Shown piece by piece: positions 7,639-19,657 of a stretch of DNA of 64,000 nucleotides (the first letter of the stretch is position 1; each line of letters starts with the position of its first letter). Position numbers and translations under genes: made by a program. Origin of the DNA: Thalassospira sp. HJ (GTDB taxonomy: Bacteria > Pseudomonadota > Alphaproteobacteria > Rhodospirillales > Thalassospiraceae); NCBI RefSeq assembly GCF_000948415.1, contig NZ_JYII01000010.1, positions 434,001 to 498,000 of the forward strand. Direction: 5' to 3'. The notes beneath the pieces are model-generated. The model ran no database searches, was not told where the DNA came from, and worked only from the letters and a program-made list of their open reading frames with translations.

Positions 7639-9405
7639 TTAGTGGTCAACCGCGCCACCGGCCCCTTTCGGAACACGGATATCTTCAATCATGTGCTGGA
7701 TATGCTCTGGCGGCTCAGCGGTGACTTTCGACACAGCGAAAGCAACGATGAAGTTCAGAACCATACCAACCGCACCAATGCCTTCCGGCGAGATGCCAAA
7801 CAGCCAGTTTTCAGGCGTGTTTGCAATGATCGGGTCGAAGAACACACCTTTATAGGCAAGGATATAGCCCATGGTGAAGACCAGACCGGTCAGCATGCCG
7901 GCAATCGCGCCTTCGCGGTTAACCTTCTTGGAGAAGATCCCCATGATGATAACCGGGAACAGCGAGGATGCGGCAAGACCGAAGGCGAAGGCCACCACCT
8001 GTGCCACAAAGCCCGGAGGATTGTAGCCCAGATAACCGGCAATCAGGATCGCGACCGCAGCGGCAATACGCCCTGCCATCAGTTCCTGTCCTTCTGTCAT
8101 GTTTGGTGTGAATGTACCTTTGAGAAGGTCATGCGATACGCCAGACGAAATCACAAGCAACAGACCTGCAGCCGTCGACAGGGCAGCGGCGATACCACCT
8201 GCTGCAACCAGTGCGATGACCCAGTTCGGAAGCTGTGCGATTTCCGGGTTGGCCAGAACCATGATGTCACGGTCAACCTTCAGCTCGTTACCCTGCCAGC
8301 CGAACTCGGCTGCCTTGGCGGCGAACTCTGCGTTTGCGTCGTTGTAGTACTGGATACGGCCATCGCCGTTTTTGTCTTCAAACGACAGGAGGCCGGTGGC
8401 TTCCCAACGTTTCATCCAGTCCGGACGCTCTTCAAAGACAAGGTTACCTTCCGGATCGCCGACTTCGCCGGTCTGGATGGTTTCGGTCAGGTTCAGGCGA
8501 GCCATTGCACCAACTGCCGGAGCAGTGGTGTAAAGCAGCGCGATGAAGACCAGTGCCCAACCAGCCGAAGAACGTGCATCACGAACTTTCGGAACGGTGA
8601 AGAAGCGAACGATAACGTGCGGCAGACCTGCGGTACCAACCATCAGGGCAACGGTGATTGCAAAGATATCAATCGTTGACTTGCTGGTGGTGGTGTATTC
8701 GAGGAAGCCGAGTTCCGTCACGACCTGGTTGAGGCGATCAAGCATGAATTCGCCGGTGCCATTCACGGTCGAGCCGAATGCCAGCTGCGGCAGCGGATTG
8801 CCGGTCAGCTGGAAGGCAATGAAGATTGCCGGAATGGTGTAGGCAACAATAAGAACGCAATACTGTGCAACCTGGGTATAGGTAATGCCCTTCATGCCGC
8901 CGAGAACGGCGTAGATGAAGACGATACCCATGCCGACGATCAGGCCGGTCAGGATTTCAACTTCAAGGAAGCGCGAGAACACGATACCAACGCCGCGCAT
9001 CTGACCTGCCACATAGGTGAACGAGATAAAGATCAGGCAGATAACAGCAACGATACGGGCTGCTTTGGAATAATAACGATCCCCGATGAATTCCGGCACA
9101 GTGAATTTGCCGTACTTGCGGAGATACGGTGCCAGAAGCATTGCCAGCAGGCAGTAGCCGCCGGTCCAACCCATCAGGTAAACCGAGCCGCCATAGCCAA
9201 GGAAGGCAATGAGGCCAGCCATAGAGATAAAGGAAGCAGCCGACATCCAGTCTGCTGCAGTCGCCATGCCGTTGACGACCGGGTTAACACCTTTGCCAGC
9301 GACATAGAATTCGCCGGTGGTGCTTGCCTTGGCCCAGATCGCGATGCCGATATACAGCGCGAAGCTCAAACCGACGGCAATATATGTAAGGGTAGTAAGA
9401 TCCAT
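7639..9405 (-). CDS. actP: Sodium/solute symporter, cation acetate symporter family (VC_2705-like)
   Basis: The 588-residue inner-membrane transporter belongs to the SSS family. About 13 membrane helices are visible, with the early signature GMATAADWMSAASFISMAGL (near residues 46-65) typical of ActP-like acetate/monocarboxylate symporters. A long insertion around residues 325-400 carries EDKNGDGRIQYYND, which looks like an EF-hand loop; the longer VC_2705 branch carries such an insert. The gene follows a DUF4212 small membrane protein by 24 bp, the conserved partner of this subfamily, and is followed by a terminator. The substrate is inferred as acetate or a similar short carboxylate; pyruvate or propionate cannot be excluded. 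Confidence 0.88.
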   Translation of the reverse strand: MDLTTLTYIAVGLSFALYIGIAIWAKASTTGEFYVAGKGVNPVVNGMATAADWMSAASFISMAGLIAFLGYGGSVYLMGWTGGYCLLAMLLAPYLRKYGKFTVPEFIGDRYYSKAARIVAVICLIFISFTYVAGQMRGVGIVFSRFLEVEILTGLIVGMGIVFIYAVLGGMKGITYTQVAQYCVLIVAYTIPAIFIAFQLTGNPLPQLAFGSTVNGTGEFMLDRLNQVVTELGFLEYTTTSKSTIDIFAITVALMVGTAGLPHVIVRFFTVPKVRDARSSAGWALVFIALLYTTAPAVGAMARLNLTETIQTGEVGDPEGNLVFEERPDWMKRWEATGLLSFEDKNGDGRIQYYNDANAEFAAKAAEFGWQGNELKVDRDIMVLANPEIAQLPNWVIALVAAGGIAAALSTAAGLLLVISSGVSHDLLKGTFTPNMTEGQELMAGRIAAAVAILIAGYLGYNPPGFVAQVVAFAFGLAASSLFPVIIMGIFSKKVNREGAIAGMLTGLVFTMGYILAYKGVFFDPIIANTPENWLFGISPEGIGAVGMVLNFIVAFAVSKVTAEPPEHIQHMIEDIRVPKGAGGAVDH

Positions 9406-9429
9406 CTTGTCTGTCTCCCAGATCCTGCG

Positions 9430-9690
9430 TCAGTCGTCGTCTTCGTGAACGCCGAATTCGCGGTCCAGTTTGTTCATCTTGGCCACATAGACGAAAATCA
9501 ATGCGACAAAGACGTAAATGGACCCCTGTTGAGCAAACCAGAAACCAAGCTGGAAGCCCGCTATTTCGATCGAATTAAGGGCATCGACAAACAAGATGCC
9601 GAAACCGTAGGAAACGATGAACCAGATCACCACAAGTACCGAGACCAGTTTCACGTTTCTCTTCCAGTAGGCTGCGCTTTGTTCATCCAT
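9430..9690 (-). CDS. DUF4212 small membrane subunit of sodium/solute symporter
   Basis: The 86-residue protein has two membrane helices (about residues 14-35 and 46-66) and an acidic tail ending HEDDD, the standard layout of DUF4212 proteins, which are encoded just before VC_2705-type symporters and are thought to be accessory subunits. A longer reading frame runs up to 9798, but the ATG at 9690 is preceded by GGAGA at a spacing of 6 and fits the family length, so I chose it. It starts the symporter operon; actP follows after 24 bp. Confidence 0.88.
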   Translation of the reverse strand: MDEQSAAYWKRNVKLVSVLVVIWFIVSYGFGILFVDALNSIEIAGFQLGFWFAQQGSIYVFVALIFVYVAKMNKLDREFGVHEDDD

Positions 9691-10276
9691 CGCGCGTCTC
9701 CTTCCTAGAAATGATAACTTTCCCTGCCGACATCGTTTTTGGATTGTTTTTGTCGGCCGCTTAAACGCGTGGCGTTGAGTGCATTGGGACACACTCATTG
9801 CCTGTAAAGGTCGATATCAGCTTTCTAGATGGGCCATAAGCTAATCATTAGTCGTATAGAACAGGGTGTTAGAGGCCTTTGCTCGGCAGCTGCGAACGAA
9901 AATAATGACAGAATTCGGTCAGTTTTCATTGTGTGCGCTGCAGCATTTCAAGGTTGAAAAACTTGGCGCATTCATGCCTAAAAAGTGACGTTTTCGTACC
10001 GTAAAGGGCGCGTTGTCCGTCTTTTGATGGCATTTCTGACCGGAATCGCACCCGCGTCGTTTTGGTTGGTATGCGTGCCGGTAAGGGCCAACTCTTCACG
10101 CCATGACCGCATGCCAACCGCCTTGTTGTGACTTCGCACCGGGCCTCTGCGGTTTGAAGTTGTTAAGAGACTGCCTGTCGGTTACAAACGGGCACAGTAT
10201 TTCAGGTGCGCCTTGGGCGTGCCGGAGTGTTCCGACCCGATGGGGCGGACCCAACGACTTTTGGATGGGGAATTTA
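9691..10276. other. Divergent intergenic region between symporter operon and ettA
   Basis: 586 bp with no convincing gene. It must hold promoters for both the leftward symporter operon and rightward ettA. The one notable structure is an inverted repeat at 10064-10075 / 10108-10119 (listed separately). Open frames here have poor start contexts and atypical composition. No known riboswitch or sRNA was recognised. Confidence 0.5.
10064..10119. repeat. Inverted repeat in the ettA upstream region
   Basis: GGTTGGTATGCG (10064-10075) and CGCATGCCAACC (10108-10119) pair over 12 positions with a single G-U pair, enclosing 32 bases. No U-tract follows, so it is not a standard terminator. It could be a leader hairpin of ettA mRNA or a protein-binding dyad. 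Confidence 0.45.
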
Positions 10277-11956
10277 ATGGCATCCTACCAGTATATTTAC
10301 GTCATGAAGGACCTGACCAAGATCCTTCCGGGCGGTCGCGAACTTTTCAAGGGCATCACGCTGTCCTTCCTGCCGGGCGTAAAAATCGGTGTTCTCGGGA
10401 ACAACGGTGCAGGTAAATCGACCCTGCTGAAAATCATGGCCGGCATCGAGAAGGATTATGCCGGTGAAGCCTGGCCTGCTGATGGCGTCAATGTCGGCTA
10501 TCTCGAGCAGGAGCCGCAGCTCAATCCTGAAAAGGACGTTCTTGGCAACGTGATGGAAGGCTGTGGTTCGATCGTTGACGATCTTGCACGCTTCAACGAA
10601 ATCAGTGGCAAATTCGCCGAGCCGATGACCGATGACGAAATGAATGATCTCCTTGCCGAGCAGGGCGAACTTCAGGAACGTATCGATGCGGCCAATGGCT
10701 GGGATCTGGAACGCACCCTTGAGATCGCGATGGACGCACTGCGTTGTCCGCCCAAGGACGCAGACGTTTCCAAGCTTTCCGGTGGTGAACGTCGTCGTGT
10801 CGCCCTTTGCCGTCTTCTGCTGGCAAAGCCTGACATTCTGCTGCTTGACGAACCGACCAACCACCTTGACGCGGAATCGGTTGCGTGGCTTGAACGTCAT
10901 CTTGAAGATTATCAGGGTACTGTCATTCTGGTTACCCACGATCGTTACTTCCTTGATAACGTCACTGGCTGGATCCTTGAACTTGACCGTGGTCAGGGCA
11001 TCCCGTTTGAAGGCAACTATTCCTCGTGGCTGGAACAGAAGCAGAAGCGTCTGGAACAGGAAGCCCGTCAGGAAGGCAGCCGTCAGAAACAGCTTGCGAC
11101 TGAACTTGAGTGGATCCGTCAGAACCCGAAAGGCCGTCAGGCAAAATCCAAGGCCCGTGTTCGTGCCTATGACGATCTTGTCGCCGAAGCCGCAAAAGCC
11201 GTTCCGGATTCAACCAAGATCGTTATTCCGATTGCCGAGCGTCTCGGCAATGAAGTCATCACCGCTGAAGGCCTGACCAAGGCTTATGGTGACAAGCTTC
11301 TGTTCGAGAACCTTGATTTCCGTCTGCCGCCGGGCGGTATCGTTGGTGTCATTGGTCCGAACGGTGCTGGTAAAACCACGCTGTTCAAGATGCTGACGGG
11401 TGCGGAAACGCCGGATTCAGGTGATCTGAAGATCGGTGAAACCGTCAAGATGGGCTATGTCGATCAGTCGCGTGACTCGCTTGATCCGAACAAGACCGTC
11501 TGGCAGGAAGTTTCCGATGGCTTGGACGAGATCCTTCTGGGCAAGCGCCCGATGAGCTCGCGTGCTTACGTTTCGCAGTTCGCCTTCAAGGGGGCGGATC
11601 AGCAGAAGAAAGTCGGTCAGCTGTCTGGTGGTGAGCGTAACCGCGTTCACCTTGCCAAGATGCTGAAGTCTGGCTCGAACGTCCTGCTGCTTGACGAACC
11701 GACCAACGATCTTGATGTCGATACCCTGCGTGCGCTTGAGGAAGGTCTTCTCGAGTTTGCCGGTTGTGCTGTGGTTATCTCGCACGATCGCTTCTTCCTT
11801 GACCGTATCGCGACCCATATTCTTGCTTATGAGGGCAACTCGCATGTCGAGTGGTTCGAAGGGAACTATCAGGAATATGAAGCCGACTACAAACGTCGTT
11901 ATGGTGAAGAGGCTAGCCGCCCGCACCGCATCAAATACAAGCCGCTGACCCGCTAA
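10277..11956 (+). CDS. ettA: Energy-dependent translational throttle protein EttA (ABC-F)
   Basis: Cytosolic ABC-F ATPase that binds the ribosomal E site and gates entry into elongation according to ATP/ADP level. The 559-residue protein carries two ATPase domains: Walker [10 protein letters not shown] with signature LSGGERRR and [11 protein letters not shown] in the first, and GPNGAGKTT with LSGGERNR and [11 protein letters not shown] in the second. Between them lie the arm/linker region and the basic helix ([17 protein letters not shown]), characteristic of EttA. The frame is open from 10103, but the ATG at 10277 gives the family length (about 555) and the typical opening [12 protein letters not shown]. 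It is monocistronic, ending at an intrinsic terminator. Confidence 0.95.
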   Translation: MASYQYIYVMKDLTKILPGGRELFKGITLSFLPGVKIGVLGNNGAGKSTLLKIMAGIEKDYAGEAWPADGVNVGYLEQEPQLNPEKDVLGNVMEGCGSIVDDLARFNEISGKFAEPMTDDEMNDLLAEQGELQERIDAANGWDLERTLEIAMDALRCPPKDADVSKLSGGERRRVALCRLLLAKPDILLLDEPTNHLDAESVAWLERHLEDYQGTVILVTHDRYFLDNVTGWILELDRGQGIPFEGNYSSWLEQKQKRLEQEARQEGSRQKQLATELEWIRQNPKGRQAKSKARVRAYDDLVAEAAKAVPDSTKIVIPIAERLGNEVITAEGLTKAYGDKLLFENLDFRLPPGGIVGVIGPNGAGKTTLFKMLTGAETPDSGDLKIGETVKMGYVDQSRDSLDPNKTVWQEVSDGLDEILLGKRPMSSRAYVSQFAFKGADQQKKVGQLSGGERNRVHLAKMLKSGSNVLLLDEPTNDLDVDTLRALEEGLLEFAGCAVVISHDRFFLDRIATHILAYEGNSHVEWFEGNYQEYEADYKRRYGEEASRPHRIKYKPLTR

Positions 11957-11978
11957 GGCGGACAGCCGGTTTCAGATC

Positions 11979-12011
11979 AAAGGCCACCCTCTTCGGACGG
12001 TGGCCTTTTTT
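11979..12011 (+). terminator. Intrinsic terminator of ettA
   Basis: AAAGGCCACC (11979-11988) and GGTGGCCTTT (11999-12008) form a 10-bp stem followed by T residues. Its loop region is the reverse complement of the neighbouring terminator at 12045-12072. Confidence 0.9.
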
Positions 12012-12041
12012 CATGCTTAAGCAGCATTGGAATGGCCCAAC

Positions 12042-12072
12042 AAAAAAGCCACCGTCCGAAGAAGGTGGCTTT
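12042..12072 (-). terminator. Intrinsic terminator of mlaC
   Basis: AAAGCCACC (12045-12053) and GGTGGCTTT (12064-12072) form a 9-bp stem; on the minus strand the transcript then reads into a T run (A residues 12042-12047 on the plus strand). It serves the mlaA-mlaC unit. Confidence 0.9.
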
Positions 12073-12101
12073 CGTATTCGATATTTCAGACGGGCTTTGT
12101 C

Positions 12102-12740
12102 TTAAAGGCCGGTCTTGGCCTTCAGTGCTGCGGTCAGGGCGCCGACATCATCGTTATTCTGCTGAATAACTGATGTGAACTCGTCACGCTGGGTGATGCC
12201 CATGCTCAGACCTTCGATGGAAACATCAATGATCTTGTAGCTGTCATCAAACATCCGCATGCGCCAGACGATATTGATCGGCGGGCCGTCCGGACGGACA
12301 AACTGCGAATCGACGAATGTGTCCTTGTTCTTCTGGGTCTCGTCACCGACGACAAACTGCTCGCCGTTGAATTCCTTGAACTGGTTGGCGTAATTCAGCG
12401 CCAGATAGTTCTGCAGAAGAACAGAGAACTCTTCGATTTCCTGGTTGGAAATCGTACGCCAGTAGCGACCAAGAACGAAGCGCGAGACTACATCCATTTC
12501 GAAATAGCGGTCCATAAGGGACACGAACTTTTCGCGGCGGACGTCGTCAGCAAGGGTATGGTCGGTGAGTTCGACCATGGCCTGATCAGCCATGGTTTTA
12601 ATCACATCGGCAGCGCTGGTTTCAACAGCGACTTCGGCAACGACGTCCGAAGACAGGCTCGTTGCCGACGCGTGGCCAGACCACGCTGCTGCGATGGCGA
12701 TCATCGCGGCAGCTGGTATGGCGATCTTGTTGTTTGCCAT
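12102..12740 (-). CDS. mlaC: MlaC-like periplasmic phospholipid-binding protein
   Basis: Periplasmic carrier that shuttles phospholipid between the outer-membrane MlaA complex and the inner-membrane MlaFEDB transporter. The 212-residue protein has an N-terminal signal peptide (hydrophobic stretch to about residue 26, cleavage near GHASA). The mature part matches the MlaC/Ttg2D fold: FVSLMDRYFEMDVVSRFVLGRYWR is split here as residues around 70-93, and a later block VWRMRMFDDSYKIIDVSIEG is typical. It follows mlaA by 9 bp and ends at a terminator. No mlaD, mlaE or mlaF lies in the window, so the transporter is elsewhere. Confidence 0.92.
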   Translation of the reverse strand: MANNKIAIPAAAMIAIAAAWSGHASATSLSSDVVAEVAVETSAADVIKTMADQAMVELTDHTLADDVRREKFVSLMDRYFEMDVVSRFVLGRYWRTISNQEIEEFSVLLQNYLALNYANQFKEFNGEQFVVGDETQKNKDTFVDSQFVRPDGPPINIVWRMRMFDDSYKIIDVSIEGLSMGITQRDEFTSVIQQNNDDVGALTAALKAKTGL

Positions 12741-12749
12741 GATGGGCTC

Positions 12750-13535
12750 TTACTGGCTTGCTGCTTCGACGGCATCATCAAAGTCAAAAGATGCACTTTC
12801 ATCTTCGACAGCGGATGCCGGTGCCGGGGCACCGTTGCGAATCAGCGTATTACGCTGCTGACGATACAGGCTGCGCAGAGCTGCATAATAGTCGATCGAC
12901 GATTTCTGCAGTTCGTTCAGCTGATTGATCGTGGCGTAACGCGTATGCAGCGCAGTCAGACCAAGAGAGCCCCAGTAAAGGGCTTCTGCGGTGTCGCTGT
13001 TTTCGGCCCCCCAGGTCAGCGGGTTGGCAACATAGTCAACAGCAATACCCGTCGTGTCACGCAGGTTGGACGGACCAATCAGCGGAAGCACGATGTAAGG
13101 ACCGCCGCCGATGCCATAATGGGCAAGGGTCTGGCCGAAATCTTCGCGACGATACGGAATGCCGAAATCAGTCGCGACATCGTTAAAGCCAAGAAGACCA
13201 ATCGTCGAGTTCATGATGAAACGCTGGAACGAGGCAGCAGCCTGATCCGGATCACCTTGCAGCAACGCGTTGAACGAGTTCAACGGTTCGTTGATGTTGC
13301 GCACAAAACTCGCGACGGAGGTTTTGACGGGTTGCGGGGCAATGTCGCGGTACCACATTGCAGCGGGATACAGGACCATGAAATCAACAGCGCCGTTAAC
13401 GCCGTGAACCACGCGGTTCACCGGCTCAAGCGGGTCGTAATCACTCGTGTCCTGCGCTGGTTCTGTCGATGCGCACGCGGTCAGCAAAGACAGCGATCCT
13501 GCGGCACAAAGCGAAAGCAAAGTTCGGAACTTCAT
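12750..13535 (-). CDS. mlaA: MlaA (VacJ) outer-membrane lipoprotein
   Basis: Outer-membrane lipoprotein that extracts mislocalised phospholipids from the outer leaflet. The 261-residue precursor has a lipobox LLTAC with the acylated cysteine at residue 21, followed by the family core DYDPLEPVNRVVHGVNGAVD, EPLNSFNALLQGD and the conserved DFGQTLAHYGIGGGPYIVLP, where the glycine-rich loop lines the channel. The C-terminus is acidic and low-complexity (VEDESASFDFDDAVEAASQ), beyond the usual domain. It is the first gene of an mlaA-mlaC unit. Its upstream region is shared with the divergent methionine regulator and contains an FNR-type box 181 bp from the start. Confidence 0.94.
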   Translation of the reverse strand: MKFRTLLSLCAAGSLSLLTACASTEPAQDTSDYDPLEPVNRVVHGVNGAVDFMVLYPAAMWYRDIAPQPVKTSVASFVRNINEPLNSFNALLQGDPDQAAASFQRFIMNSTIGLLGFNDVATDFGIPYRREDFGQTLAHYGIGGGPYIVLPLIGPSNLRDTTGIAVDYVANPLTWGAENSDTAEALYWGSLGLTALHTRYATINQLNELQKSSIDYYAALRSLYRQQRNTLIRNGAPAPASAVEDESASFDFDDAVEAASQ

Positions 13536-13715
13536 TATTTTTAGCCAACCGATGTTCGATACACAGACTTCCCCTGACCCAAAACGTTTTCAGTGCGGGA
13601 CACCAAAAAACGTTACCGATCAACCTTCTGCTCGAAAGGGCGACCATGTAACGCACACGCCTTAGATATCCATCTGGTTAGCATAGGGGGAATTTAAACA
13701 CCAGCATACAAAAAG

Positions 13716-13729
13716 TTGATCGCAATCAA
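13716..13729. promoter_or_regulatory. Perfect FNR/Anr/FixK-type box
   Basis: TTGATCGCAATCAA matches TTGAT-N4-ATCAA at all ten specified positions. It lies 108 bp upstream of the ArsR-methyltransferase start and 181 bp upstream of mlaA. A second small dyad, TGTTGC/GCAACA, sits at 13742-13759. The match is direct; oxygen control of either gene is inferred. Confidence 0.5.
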
Positions 13730-13781
13730 GCAGTTTTCTGGTGTTGCATTTGGGCAACATGTTTTGCTGCGAAAATAGTCC

Positions 13782-13810
13782 TTGAACAAATATAAACATA
13801 TCTTTATATC
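13782..13810 (+). promoter_or_regulatory. Promoter and palindromic operator of the methionine operon
   Basis: TTGAAC (13782-13787) and TATATC (13805-13810) are separated by 17 bases. Between and overlapping them is a dyad: ATATAAA (13790-13796) and TTTATAT (13803-13809), with a central ATAT, symmetric at 18 of 20 positions. This is a standard position for an ArsR-family repressor, and the first gene downstream encodes one, so autoregulation is likely. Confidence 0.7.
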
Positions 13811-13837
13811 TTTCTCACCGACGTGGAGGGTACTGGT

Positions 13838-14803
13838 ATGGAACAGGTTCTGGCAAGATTGCGCGCAGCTGCAGAAGCAACGCGGCTTCGTCTGCTGGCG
13901 ATCTGTGCCGAGTGTGAGCTGACGGTAAGCGAGATCACCCAGATCATTGGTCAAAGCCAGCCCCGCGTATCCCGACATCTTAAACTATTGTGCGAAGCGG
14001 GTCTGCTTGTCCGGTTCCGTGAAGGCACATGGGTATTCTATCGCACCCCCCATTCCGGTCCGGGGGCCGACCTTGTTCAGCCAGTGCTCGATCTGTTGCC
14101 CAAGGATGACGAGACCCTTTCGCTTGATCGTGCACGTCTTGAACAGGTGAAGGCTGAGCGTGAGAAGATCGCGACTGAGTATTTCCGGGCCAACGCCGAG
14201 GATTGGGATCGGATTCGGTCCCTGCATGTCGATGAGGCCGTGGTCGAAAAGGCCTTGCTTGAGACGGTTGGCGACCTGACCGGCGGGCGGATTCTTGATG
14301 TCGGAACCGGTACCGGTCGGATCCTTGAGCTTCTTGGACGCAATGCCGAGGAAGGCGTTGGCGTTGATATGTCGCGTGAAATGTTGGCCGTGGCACGTGC
14401 CCGCCTGCAGCGTGCCGATCTGTCGAACTGCCTTGTCCGGCAAGCCGATATGTATCAGCTGCCTTATCCGGGCGGGATGTTTGATGTCGTGACCCTTCAT
14501 CAGGTGCTTCATTTTGCCGAAAAACCCGACGCTGCTCTGGCTGAGGCCGCGCGCGTTTTGGCGCCTGGTGGCAAGCTTGTGATCGTCGACTTTGCCCAGC
14601 ATGAACATGAAGAGTTGCGTGAAGAACACGCGCATCGACGTCTTGGTTTTGACGATGCGTCGATCAATGCGTGGTTCCGCGCCAACGGGCTTGAGCCGGA
14701 CAATGTCGTGAGCCTGCCGGGCAAGCCGCTGACAGTCCGGATTTGGGTGGCGCATCCGTTATCCGATCAGGCGCAAAAGAATAGTGAGAAGGCTGCCGAA
14801 TAA
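13838..14803 (+). CDS. ArsR-family regulator fused to a SAM-dependent methyltransferase domain (SahR-like)
   Basis: The 321-residue protein joins an ArsR winged helix (about residues 1-90; recognition region SEITQIIGQSQPRVSRHLKL) to a class I methyltransferase domain (about 110-290; motif I LDVGTGTGRILELLG, then VGVDMSREML). Such fusions beside metF/metH occur in Alphaproteobacteria; the SahR regulators of the S-adenosylhomocysteine/methionine cycle are ArsR-family, and this is probably one, with the methyltransferase domain as SAM/SAH sensor. This role is inferred. The frame opens at GTG 13823, but ATG 13838 has GGAGGG 7 bases upstream and was chosen. It heads the operon with metF and the two metH genes and sits behind a dyad that is its likely operator. 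Confidence 0.87.
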   Translation: MEQVLARLRAAAEATRLRLLAICAECELTVSEITQIIGQSQPRVSRHLKLLCEAGLLVRFREGTWVFYRTPHSGPGADLVQPVLDLLPKDDETLSLDRARLEQVKAEREKIATEYFRANAEDWDRIRSLHVDEAVVEKALLETVGDLTGGRILDVGTGTGRILELLGRNAEEGVGVDMSREMLAVARARLQRADLSNCLVRQADMYQLPYPGGMFDVVTLHQVLHFAEKPDAALAEAARVLAPGGKLVIVDFAQHEHEELREEHAHRRLGFDDASINAWFRANGLEPDNVVSLPGKPLTVRIWVAHPLSDQAQKNSEKAAE

Positions 14804-14870
14804 CGCGCAGCCGTTACCACAATACCTAAATAAAAAGACCCGACCGACGGGAACGTGAAGACAGGATTGA

Positions 14871-15773
<903 letters not shown>

Positions 15774-15816
15774 GGAACCTGTTGTTCTGTAACCGGACGC
15801 ATGAAGATTTGATTGG

Positions 15817-16890
15817 ATGAAAAAGATGAATGATCGCAAGGAACGCATTGCCCTGCTGCGCAAACGGGCCGAGGAAAAAATCCTGATCCTTGATGGCGCG
15901 ATGGGCACGATGATCCAGAAGCACAAGCTGACCGAGGAAGACTATCGCGGTGAACGCTTTGCCGACTGGAAGCAGGATGTGAAGGGCAATAACGATCTTT
16001 TGTCGCTGACACAGCCGGACATCATCAAGGACATCCATCTGCAATATATCGCAGCCGGTGCGGACCTGAACGGCACCAACACCTTTAGCGCGACCACGAT
16101 TGCCCAGGCCGATTACGGCATGGAAGATCTGGCGTATGAGATCAATTTCGAAAGTGCCAAGATCGCGCGTGCCGCCTGCGACGAGTGGGAAGCTGCCCAT
16201 CCGGGTGACGTGCGCTTTGTGAATGGCGCGATCGGCCCGACCAACCGTACTGCTTCGATTTCGCCGGATGTGAACAATCCGGGCTTCCGCGCAATTACCT
16301 TTGATCAGCTCAAAGAAGCTTACAAGGAAGCGGCAAACGGCTTGCTTGATGGCGGGGCGGATACGCTTCTGGTCGAAACCATCTTTGATACGCTTAATGC
16401 CAAGGCCGCACTGTTTGCCATTGATGAGGTTCTTGAAGAACGTGGTGAAGATGTGCCGGTAATGATTTCAGGCACGATCACGGATGCGTCGGGCCGGACC
16501 CTGTCGGGGCAGACGACCGAGGCGTTTTATAACTCCGTGCGTCATACCAAGCCGTTCTCGATTGGCCTTAACTGTGCATTGGGGGCTGCCCAATTGCGTC
16601 CGTACGTGCAGGAACTTTCGCGTATTGCCGAATGCCGCGTTTCGGTTTACCCCAATGCTGGCCTGCCGAACGAGTTTGGCGAATATGACCAGTCGGATGC
16701 TGAAATGGCAGCCTTGGTCAAGGAATGGGCTGAAACCGGCATGGTCAACCTTCTGGGGGGCTGCTGTGGAACGACGCCGCCGCACATCAAGGCGATTGCC
16801 GATGCGGTTGCTGATGCCAAACCGCGCACTGTGCCGAAGTTCGAACCGCGCATGCGTTTGTCCGGCCTTGAGCCGTTTGACGCCGCATAA
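15817..16890 (+). CDS. Methionine synthase, homocysteine-binding subunit (N-terminal part of split MetH)
   Basis: Catalyses methyl transfer to homocysteine together with the cobalamin protein encoded next. The 357-residue protein corresponds to the first module of MetH, a zinc-dependent homocysteine methyltransferase barrel: [13 protein letters not shown] near residues 27-39, the first zinc cysteine in GLNCALGA, and the paired cysteines in [12 protein letters not shown] near 313-324. The remaining modules are in the next gene, so MetH is split into two chains, as in several alphaproteobacteria. The stop codon TAA at 16888 is followed by a 38-bp gap, a real gene boundary and not a frameshift. 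Start may be ATG 15817 or ATG 15826. Confidence 0.94.
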   Translation: MKKMNDRKERIALLRKRAEEKILILDGAMGTMIQKHKLTEEDYRGERFADWKQDVKGNNDLLSLTQPDIIKDIHLQYIAAGADLNGTNTFSATTIAQADYGMEDLAYEINFESAKIARAACDEWEAAHPGDVRFVNGAIGPTNRTASISPDVNNPGFRAITFDQLKEAYKEAANGLLDGGADTLLVETIFDTLNAKAALFAIDEVLEERGEDVPVMISGTITDASGRTLSGQTTEAFYNSVRHTKPFSIGLNCALGAAQLRPYVQELSRIAECRVSVYPNAGLPNEFGEYDQSDAEMAALVKEWAETGMVNLLGGCCGTTPPHIKAIADAVADAKPRTVPKFEPRMRLSGLEPFDAA

Positions 16891-16928
16891 TCCTGATATT
16901 GATTGCTGAAAAGAGATCGAAAAGACCC

Positions 16929-19580
<2,652 letters not shown>

Positions 19581-19600
19581 TCGCCTTTCCGGTCGCAATG

Positions 19601-19636
19601 AAAAGCCCCGCAGACTGCACTCTGCGGGGCTTTTTT
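19601..19636. terminator. Bidirectional terminator between metH and the MFS exporter
   Basis: AAAAGCCCCGCAGA (19601-19614) pairs perfectly with TCTGCGGGGCTTTT (19621-19634). A residues on the left and T residues on the right allow it to serve both convergent genes. Confidence 0.92.
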
Positions 19637-19657
19637 ATTGTGTGGGTTTAACGCGGT

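Noticed and set aside
9926..10117. 63-codon minus-strand frame between the symporter operon and ettA
   Set aside because: Basic, low-quality sequence without a ribosome site; overlaps the inverted repeat and shows no coding character.
10103..10276. N-terminal extension of EttA
   Set aside because: 58 extra residues of low quality before the conserved [10 protein letters not shown] opening; ATG 10277 gives the family length.
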